Source: Macromonas nakdongensis (GTDB taxonomy: Bacteria > Pseudomonadota > Gammaproteobacteria > Burkholderiales > Burkholderiaceae_C). From it: a DNA stretch of 60,278 bases. The notes under the pieces were generated by a model. It did no database searches and was not told where the DNA came from. It saw only the letters and a list, made by a program, of their open reading frames with translations. The translations under genes were made by a program, and so were the position numbers. The first letter of the stretch is position 1. Each line of letters starts with the position of its first letter. Shown in pieces: positions 54,943 through 60,278 of this stretch. Location: assembly GCF_002837145.1 (NCBI RefSeq), contig NZ_NWMV01000013.1:1-60278 (forward strand), read 5' to 3'.

Positions 54943-55764
54943 TCACCAGGTCGCCAACATCATGGCCACCGGCAACACCGGCAGCAGGGCATCGACACGG
55001 TCGAGCACACCGCCGTGGCCCGGCAGCAAGCCGCTGGAGTCTTTCACGCCGGCGCTGCGCTTGACCAGGGACTCGATCAGGTCGCCGGCCACGCTCAGGG
55101 CTGTCAGGCCGAACAAGGCCAGCAGCGCCGGTACAGGCCCCAGGGCCCAGAGCCGACCGTACAGGCTGGTGCCAGCCGGATCAACCGCCACCCAGGCCAG
55201 CGCCAGCAGCAGCACCCCCAAGGCACCGCTGTACACCCCGGCCCAGCTTTTGCCGGGGCTGATGGTGGGCGCCAGCTTGCGGCGACCGAAGGCCCGACCG
55301 CCGAAATACGCCGCGATGTCGGCCATCCAGACCAGCAGCAGCATGCTCAGCAGCATGGCCACGCCCAGGTGGCGCGCCTGGGCCATGGCCCACCACGCCA
55401 GGCCAATGAGCACCCAGCCCAGCCCAAAACGCAGGGCACGGGGGATGCGCGGCCAGCCGGCCACCCCGGCGCGCAGCAGCCCGACCGACAACAGCCCCCA
55501 GAGCCCTGCGGCCGCCAGCCACAAGCCGGGCATGGGGGTGGTCAGGCCCAGTTGCCACCAGAGCCCCAGCAACACGGCGCCCAGCAAGCCACCCGACAGC
55601 CAGGACGCGACGGGGCCGAAACCGTTCAGGCGCGCCCACTCCCAACCGCCACCCACGATGAGCAGCAGCGTGACCGCGCAAAACGGTTCGGGGCTCGGGT
55701 AAAACAGGGCCGGCAACAGCACCGCCAGCAGCAGCAGCGCGGTGATCACACGTTGTTTGAGCAT
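54943..55764 (-). CDS. cdsA: Phosphatidate cytidylyltransferase
   Basis: A 273-residue polytopic inner-membrane enzyme making CDP-diacylglycerol. Seven or eight hydrophobic helices are seen. The family signature is in the C-terminal part: SVAGDLIESLVKRSAGVKDS then LLPGHGGVLDRVDAL, including the metal-binding aspartates. It sits 18 bases after uppS and 37 bases before dxr on the leftward transcript. Confidence 0.94.
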   Translation of the reverse strand: MLKQRVITALLLLAVLLPALFYPSPEPFCAVTLLLIVGGGWEWARLNGFGPVASWLSGGLLGAVLLGLWWQLGLTTPMPGLWLAAAGLWGLLSVGLLRAGVAGWPRIPRALRFGLGWVLIGLAWWAMAQARHLGVAMLLSMLLLVWMADIAAYFGGRAFGRRKLAPTISPGKSWAGVYSGALGVLLLALAWVAVDPAGTSLYGRLWALGPVPALLALFGLTALSVAGDLIESLVKRSAGVKDSSGLLPGHGGVLDRVDALLPVLPVAMMLATW

Positions 55765-55782
55765 GAAGGGAAGGCCGGTCGG

Positions 55783-56520
55783 TCAGTGGGGGGCCGCAGA
55801 CGGCGCCTGCAGCTGCTCGGTCGTCTGGCCGAAACGGCGCTCGCGGCCGGCGAAGACGGCCAGCGCACGGTCGTACTCGGCCTCGTCGAAGGCGGGCCAG
55901 AGCCGGTCGGAAAAATACAGTTCGCTATAGGCCAGTTGCCACAGCAGGAAGTTGCTGATCCGCACCTCGCCCCCGGTGCGGATCAGCAGATCCGGGTCGG
56001 GCACGTGCGACAGGGCCAGTTCGGCCGACAGCGCCTGCTCGGTGATGGTGGCTCCACATTCGGCCAGCCGGGCGGCGGCCTGCACGATGTCCCAGCGCCC
56101 ACCGTAGTTGAAGCAGATGTTCAACACCAGACGCTCGTTGCCGGCGGTGTCGCGCTCGGCCTGCAGCAGGCCTTGCGACACGGCCGCGGGCAGGCCCGAG
56201 CGGTCACCGGGAAAATGCAGTTGCACGCCCGCCTTCAGCAGATCGGGCACCTCGCGCACCAGGGCCTTGGCCATCAGGCCCATGAGGCCAGAGACTTCGT
56301 CGGCCGGGCGCTTCCAGTTTTCGGACGAAAACGCGAACACGGTGAGCACGCGCACGCCGCGGGCCATGCTCCAGCGCACCACCGCGCGCAGGGTTTCCAG
56401 GCCCTGGCGGTGGCCGGCCAAGCGCGGCAAAAAGCGCTGCTTGGCCCAGCGGCCATTGCCATCCATGACGATGGCCACGTGCGTCGGCACCGCGGACGGG
56501 GGAAGGGAATCGGACACCAT
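55783..56520 (-). CDS. uppS: Isoprenyl transferase / undecaprenyl diphosphate synthase
   Basis: A 245-residue cis-prenyltransferase producing the C55 carrier lipid for peptidoglycan and O-antigen. The catalytic motif is VAIVMDGNGRWAK (Asp20). FAFSSENWKRP, NICFNYGGRWDI and DLLIRTGGEVRISNFLLWQ (isoprenyl-PP binding) follow. ATG 56520 is preferred over the GTG five codons upstream; neither has a strong ribosome site. Confidence 0.94.
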   Translation of the reverse strand: MVSDSLPPSAVPTHVAIVMDGNGRWAKQRFLPRLAGHRQGLETLRAVVRWSMARGVRVLTVFAFSSENWKRPADEVSGLMGLMAKALVREVPDLLKAGVQLHFPGDRSGLPAAVSQGLLQAERDTAGNERLVLNICFNYGGRWDIVQAAARLAECGATITEQALSAELALSHVPDPDLLIRTGGEVRISNFLLWQLAYSELYFSDRLWPAFDEAEYDRALAVFAGRERRFGQTTEQLQAPSAAPH

Positions 56521-56553
56521 CGAACAAGGCGACACAAGCGGGCGGACGCGCGG

Positions 56554-57114
56554 TCAGATCGCCATCAATTCCTGTTCTTTGGAGGCAATGATCTTGTCCA
56601 CTTCGCCGATCATTTTGTCGGTCAGCTTCTGGATCTCGTCCTGGCTGCGGCGCTCGTCGTCCTCGGAGGCCAGCTTGTCCTTGACCAGCTTTTTCACGTG
56701 TTCGTTGGCGTCGCGGCGCAGGTTGCGGATGGCGATCTTGCTTTGCTCGCCTTCACCGCGCACCACCTTGGTCAACTCCTTGCGGCGCTCTTCGGTCATG
56801 GCGGGAATCGGCACGCGGATCAGATCGCCCTGCGACGCCGGGTTCAGACCCAGGTCGGATTCGCGGATCGCCTTTTCGATCTTGGCGCCCATGCCTTTTT
56901 CCCAGGGGGCCACGCCGATGGTGCGGCCGTCGATCAGGGTCAGGTTGGCCACCTGCGACAGCGGCACCATGGAGCCGTAGTACTCGACGTGCACGGTGTC
57001 CAGCAGGGCTGGGTTGGCACGGCCGGTGCGCACCTTGGCCAGCTGGCCCTTGAGCGCCTCCAGCGACTGGTTCATCTTGTGCTCGGTGGTGGGTTTGATT
57101 TCAGACAGTTCCAT
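56554..57114 (-). CDS. frr: Ribosome recycling factor
   Basis: A 186-residue two-domain factor that splits post-termination ribosomes with EF-G. Domain I forms the three-helix bundle ([12 protein letters not shown] at the start; [30 protein letters not shown] later). Domain II holds [22 protein letters not shown]. The length is typical. It follows pyrH by 33 bases. Confidence 0.96.
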   Translation of the reverse strand: MELSEIKPTTEHKMNQSLEALKGQLAKVRTGRANPALLDTVHVEYYGSMVPLSQVANLTLIDGRTIGVAPWEKGMGAKIEKAIRESDLGLNPASQGDLIRVPIPAMTEERRKELTKVVRGEGEQSKIAIRNLRRDANEHVKKLVKDKLASEDDERRSQDEIQKLTDKMIGEVDKIIASKEQELMAI

Positions 57115-57147
57115 GGTTCACCTCGTTGTTCTGTAGGACCGGCGCAC

Positions 57148-57858
57148 TCAGACGTGCACCAGCGTGCCTTCGTCTTCACCCAGCACCACGCGGCGCAGCG
57201 CACCCGGCTTGAAAATGCTGAACACCCGCACCGGCAGGTTCTGGTCGCGGCACAGCGCGAAGGCGGTGGCGTCCATCACCTGCAACTGGCGCGACATGGC
57301 CTCGTCGAAGCTGATGGACTGGAAGCGCGTCGCGGTCGGGTCTTTTTTGGGATCGGCGGTGTAGACGCCATCGACCTTGGTGGCCTTGAGCACGATCTCC
57401 GCGCCGATCTCGGCACCGCGCAGGGCCGCGGCGGTGTCGGTGGTGAAGAAGGGGTTGCCGGTACCGGCCGCAAACACCACCACCTTGCCCTCCTCCAGGT
57501 ACTGCAGGGCTTTGGGTCGGACATAGGGCTCGACCACCTGGTCGATGGCAATGGCGGACATCACACGGGCCTTGACGCCGGCCTTTTCCATGGCGTCACC
57601 CAGGGCCAGGGAGTTCATGACCGTGGCCAGCATGCCCATGTAGTCCGCCGTGGCGCGGTCCATGCCGACGGAGCCCCCGGCCACACCGCGGAAGATGTTG
57701 CCACCGCCGATGACGACCGCCACCTCGACCCCCAGGCGGGTGACCTCGGCCACCTCCCCGACGATGCGCTCGATCGTCGATCGGTTGATGCCGAACGCGT
57801 CGTCGCCCATGAGGGCTTCACCGGAGAGTTTGAGGAGGATGCGCTGGTGGACTGGCAT
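57148..57858 (-). CDS. pyrH: UMP kinase
   Basis: A 236-residue hexameric amino-acid-kinase-fold enzyme converting UMP to UDP. The N-terminus [15 protein letters not shown], the glycine-rich [13 protein letters not shown] and the C-terminal [18 protein letters not shown] segment are diagnostic. ATG 57858 is chosen; an upstream TTG adds six residues of no family likeness. It is placed between tsf and frr as usual. Confidence 0.96.
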   Translation of the reverse strand: MPVHQRILLKLSGEALMGDDAFGINRSTIERIVGEVAEVTRLGVEVAVVIGGGNIFRGVAGGSVGMDRATADYMGMLATVMNSLALGDAMEKAGVKARVMSAIAIDQVVEPYVRPKALQYLEEGKVVVFAAGTGNPFFTTDTAAALRGAEIGAEIVLKATKVDGVYTADPKKDPTATRFQSISFDEAMSRQLQVMDATAFALCRDQNLPVRVFSIFKPGALRRVVLGEDEGTLVHV

Positions 57859-57908
57859 AGGCGGCAACAAAGTCAAATCTTAAGGATTTTAGGGGCTTCA
57901 GCGTGACA

Positions 57909-57946
57909 ACGGCCGGCCCCATGCGGGACCAGCCGTGTAATTTTTT
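57909..57946 (+). terminator. Hairpin with T-tract between tsf and pyrH
   Basis: ACGGCCGGCCCC (57909-57920) pairs with GGGACCAGCCGT (57925-57936) through 12 pairs including two G-T or mismatched positions, with a 4-base loop. GTAATTTTTT follows on the plus strand. The T-tract orientation suits plus-strand transcription although all neighbouring genes are minus-strand. It might still attenuate the tsf transcript or block antisense reading. Confidence 0.4.
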
Positions 57947-58011
57947 GTGAGTCGGGCCAGGCAGCCGGCACGACCCTCGCGGCCCGCGGGTGGGGCCGTG
58001 TGGGGCAGCGA

Positions 58012-58908
58012 TCAGGCGCCTTGGGCAGCGGCCTGGGCAGCGGCCACTTCGGCAGCGAAGTCTTCCACCTTCTTCTCGATGCCTTCGCCCACCACGAACA
58101 TGGTGAAGCCCTTGACGGCGGTGTTGACCGACTTCAGGTAGGCGCCCACAGTCTGCTTGCCGTCGGCGGCCTTGACGAACACCTGGTCCAGCAGAGACAC
58201 TTCTTTCAGATACTTCTGCACCGAGCCCTCGACCATCTTGGCGACGATGTCGGCCGGCTTGCCGGATTCGGCGGCCTTTTGCTCGGCCACAGAACGCTCT
58301 TTGGCGATCAGTTCGGCCGGCACGTCGGCGCCCGACAGGGCCACCGGCTTCATGGCGGCGATGTGCATGGCGGCGTCCTTGGCGGCCACGGCGTCACCGT
58401 CGAACTCCACCATCACGCCGATGCGCACGCCGTGCAGGTAGGAGGCCAGTTGGCCGCCGGCGCTGTAACGCTTGAAGCGGCGGATGGTCATGTTCTCGCC
58501 GATCTTGCCGACCAGGCCCTTGCGCACGTCTTCCACGGTCGGGCCGAAGCCTTCCATGGACAGGGGCAAATCGGCCACAGCGGCCACGTCGGCCGGGTTG
58601 CTCTTGACCACCAGTTCGGCCACGGCGTTGCAGAAGGCCAGGAACAGGTCGTTCTTGGAGACGAAGTCGGTTTCGCAGTTGACTTCGACCAGGGCACCGC
58701 TGGTGCCGTCGATGAAGGAGGCCACCACGCCTTCGGCGGTGATGCGGCTGGCGGCCTTGCCGGCCTTGTTACCCAGCTTGACGCGCAGGATCTCTTCGGC
58801 CTTGTCCATGTTGCCGTCGGCCTCGGTCAAGGCCTTCTTGCATTCCATCATGGGGGCGTCGGTCTTGGCGCGCAGTTCGGCGACCATGCTTGCGGTGATT
58901 GCTGCCAT
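58012..58908 (-). CDS. tsf: Elongation factor Ts
   Basis: A 298-residue nucleotide-exchange factor for EF-Tu. The N-terminal module has [25 protein letters not shown]. The core has [13 protein letters not shown] and [14 protein letters not shown], the sequence that contacts EF-Tu. The length is normal. It is second in the rpsB-tsf pair, separated by 106 bases that hold a strong terminator hairpin, so part of the rpsB transcription probably stops before it. Confidence 0.97.
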   Translation of the reverse strand: MAAITASMVAELRAKTDAPMMECKKALTEADGNMDKAEEILRVKLGNKAGKAASRITAEGVVASFIDGTSGALVEVNCETDFVSKNDLFLAFCNAVAELVVKSNPADVAAVADLPLSMEGFGPTVEDVRKGLVGKIGENMTIRRFKRYSAGGQLASYLHGVRIGVMVEFDGDAVAAKDAAMHIAAMKPVALSGADVPAELIAKERSVAEQKAAESGKPADIVAKMVEGSVQKYLKEVSLLDQVFVKAADGKQTVGAYLKSVNTAVKGFTMFVVGEGIEKKVEDFAAEVAAAQAAAQGA

Positions 58909-58970
58909 AGTGTTACTCCGTCAGAACCTTGCGGCTCAATGATTCGATGTCTGTGTGAAAAAACGCTTAC

Positions 58971-58998
58971 AAAAAAGGGGCTGCTGGAGCCCCTTTTT
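58971..58998 (-). terminator. Intrinsic terminator/attenuator between rpsB and tsf
   Basis: AAAAAGGGGCT (58972-58982) and AGCCCCTTTTT (58988-58998) form a perfect 11-bp stem with a 5-base loop; on the minus strand it ends in six T residues. It is strong in either direction. A comparable partial terminator separates rpsB from tsf in E. coli, lowering tsf relative to rpsB. Confidence 0.85.
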
Positions 58999-59014
58999 GT
59001 GCGGGCGCAGACGC

Positions 59015-59761
59015 TCAAGCGGCGTCTTGCACTTCGACGAACTCGTCGCCACCGGCCTGCACGGCCTTGACCACGTCGGTCACGGCGTTGGCACGGCCTT
59101 CCAGGATGGCGTCGGCGATGCCACGGGCGTACAGCGCCACGGCCTTGGCCGAGTCGTCGTTACCGGGGATCACGTAGTCGATGCCTTCGGGGTTGTGGTT
59201 GGTGTCGACCACGCCGATCAGCGGGATGCCCAGCTTCTTGGCTTCGGACACGGCGATCTTGTGGTAGCCCACGTCGATCACGAAGATGGCGTCCGGCAGG
59301 GCGTTCATGTTCTGGATGCCGCCGATGTCCTTCTCCAGCTTTTCCATTTCGCGGGCGAACATCAGCTGCTCTTTCTTGGACATGGAATCCAGGCCAGCTT
59401 CTTTCTGGGCCTGCATGTCTTTCAGACGCTTGATCGAGGTCTTGACGGTCTTGAAGTTGGTCAGCATGCCGCCGAGCCAACGCTGCTCGACGCAGGGCAC
59501 GCCGGCACGGGCGGCTTCCTGGGCGACGATGTCGCGCGACTGGCGCTTGGTGCCCACCATCAGCACGGTGCCGCCGTTGGAGGTCAGCTGGCGCACGAAC
59601 TTGGCGGCTTCTTCGAACATCGGCAACGTCTTTTCGAGGTTGACGATGTGAATCTTGTTGCGGTGACCGAAGATGAACGGAGCCATCTTGGGGTTCCAGA
59701 AGCGGGTTTGGTGGCCGAAGTGGACACCGGCTTCCAGCATTTCGCGCATGGAAATGGACAT
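59015..59761 (-). CDS. rpsB: 30S ribosomal protein S2
   Basis: A 248-residue ribosomal protein of the small-subunit back. The N-terminus [23 protein letters not shown] and later [13 protein letters not shown] and [26 protein letters not shown] are universal S2 signatures. The start is ATG 59761; the upstream in-frame extension to 59890 is untranslated leader by comparison with S2 length. It is the first gene of the leftward envelope/translation cluster. Confidence 0.97.
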   Translation of the reverse strand: MSISMREMLEAGVHFGHQTRFWNPKMAPFIFGHRNKIHIVNLEKTLPMFEEAAKFVRQLTSNGGTVLMVGTKRQSRDIVAQEAARAGVPCVEQRWLGGMLTNFKTVKTSIKRLKDMQAQKEAGLDSMSKKEQLMFAREMEKLEKDIGGIQNMNALPDAIFVIDVGYHKIAVSEAKKLGIPLIGVVDTNHNPEGIDYVIPGNDDSAKAVALYARGIADAILEGRANAVTDVVKAVQAGGDEFVEVQDAA

Positions 59762-59917
59762 GATTGGAATCTTTCCAGAGGTTGGGACTGAAATCAGGCC
59801 CCGATCCACCGCACAATGGACGGCAGACACCCGGTTGGGCCTGTTTGCGTTTGGTTTTTCGCTTGGCTTTGCACGGGTGCTTGCACACACCGCGCTCTAC
59901 AAAGCCTTTCGAGTATA
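59762..59917 (-). promoter_or_regulatory. rpsB promoter and long 5' leader
   Basis: On the minus strand TATACT (59917-59912) is a good -10; I find only a weak -35 (TGGATG at about 17 bases). Start near 59905 gives a leader of about 145 bases, long for a ribosomal-protein gene. It includes a C/A-rich stretch and a GCAC...GTGC inverted repeat near 59870-59885. Autogenous control by S2, as known in enterobacteria, is an inference. Confidence 0.5.
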
Positions 59918-59962
59918 GCATCCCGGCAAATCGGCATCCAGCCCCCCCTGCCCCGGCCCTCC

Positions 59963-60278
59963 ATGCAACACCTGCCCCTCGCCACGCTGACCGTCCCGCT
60001 GCCCCTGCACGGCAGCACCGCCACACGGACCCTGGAAGCCGCCGCGCTCGCCGCCCTGCCCCCGCACACCCTGATGCAACGCGCCGGCCAGGCCGTGTTC
60101 CGCCTGGGGCGGGCGCTGTGCCCCCACGCCCGCTCGGTCTGGGTGGCGTGTGGGGGCGGCAACAACGGCGGCGATGGTTTGGTCGCGGCCCTGGCTTGGC
60201 ACCTGCACCTGGCCAAGGTCGGCGGCCGGGTGCAGGTGCTCTGGCTGGGGAATGCCACGCGTCTGCCTGCCGATGCCC
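59963..60278 (+). CDS. nnr: NAD(P)H-hydrate epimerase / dehydratase Nnr, N-terminal part (cut by window edge)
   Basis: 105 codons of the YjeF_N epimerase domain are visible and the frame is open at the right edge. The nucleotide-binding signature GGGNNGGDGLVAA is at about 65-77, preceded by LMQRAGQAVFRLGRAL. Nnr repairs hydrated NADH/NADPH; in most bacteria a C-terminal ADP-dependent dehydratase domain is fused, which would lie beyond the window. CGGCCCTCC lies before the ATG but no strong ribosome site is seen. It is divergent from rpsB. Confidence 0.88.
   Translation, partial: MQHLPLATLTVPLPLHGSTATRTLEAAALAALPPHTLMQRAGQAVFRLGRALCPHARSVWVACGGGNNGGDGLVAALAWHLHLAKVGGRVQVLWLGNATRLPADA

Overview
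The window is a high-GC bacterial chromosome segment that reads as a betaproteobacterium of the order Burkholderiales, most likely family Comamonadaceae. This is inferred from the gene order, the protein sequences and the strong G/C bias at third codon positions. It is gene-dense, has no RNA genes, CRISPR arrays or insertion sequences that I can recognise, and is cut at both edges: a sensor kinase runs off the left end and nnr runs off the right end.

Layout. (1) 1-1816: the N-terminal 605 codons of a membrane sensor histidine kinase, minus strand. (2) 1963-9401: a plus-strand lysine/peptidoglycan cluster (dapC, dapD, dapE) with a twitching-motility ATPase (pilU type) inserted between dapD and dapE. 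It is followed by prmB and an ABC-F translation factor, each coupled to the preceding gene by an ATGA overlap. (3) 9483-10490: a D-2-hydroxyacid dehydrogenase. (4) 10515-12497: a FimV-like membrane protein, minus strand. (5) 12589-18084: an acyl-CoA catabolism island: hydroxyacyl-CoA dehydrogenase, crotonase-fold isomerase/hydratase, Crp/Fnr-type regulator, an APH-fold kinase and an ACAD10/11-type acyl-CoA dehydrogenase. (6) 18175-21655: a PilB/GspE-like ATPase and two small membrane proteins. (7) 21687-27295: a complete YejABEF-type peptide importer, divergent from fabI. (8) 28531-38966: the pyruvate dehydrogenase operon aceE-aceF-lpdA, divergent from a PAS-domain histidine kinase and a FixJ-type response regulator, then folD. 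(9) 39001-44478: carA-carB-greA-DUF4149, minus strand. (10) 44631-59761: the conserved translation/envelope cluster, transcribed leftwards as rpsB, tsf, pyrH, frr, uppS, cdsA, dxr, rseP, bamA, skp, lpxD, fabZ, lpxA, lpxB, rnhB and a SpoU methyltransferase. (11) 59963-end: start of nnr.

How the genes fit together. Region 10 links ribosome function to outer-membrane construction (BamA, Skp, RseP), lipid A synthesis (LpxD, LpxA, LpxB), fatty acids (FabZ) and isoprenoid/undecaprenyl carriers (Dxr, UppS). Region 8 places entry into the TCA cycle beside a two-component system that may control it; a perfect 8-bp-arm inverted repeat lies between them. Region 5 holds the two enzyme classes (APH-fold kinase and ACAD10/11-like enzyme) that elsewhere act together on 4-hydroxyacyl-CoAs. 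Type IV pilus-related parts (PilU-like, FimV-like, PilB-like) are scattered, and the PilB-like ATPase carries a c-di-GMP-type motif whose key arginines are both proline.

Most of the window is conserved housekeeping DNA. I see no clear-cut new system. The best leads are the kinase/ACAD unit, the PDH-divergent two-component system with its inverted repeat, and the PilB-like ATPase with the altered MshEN motif.
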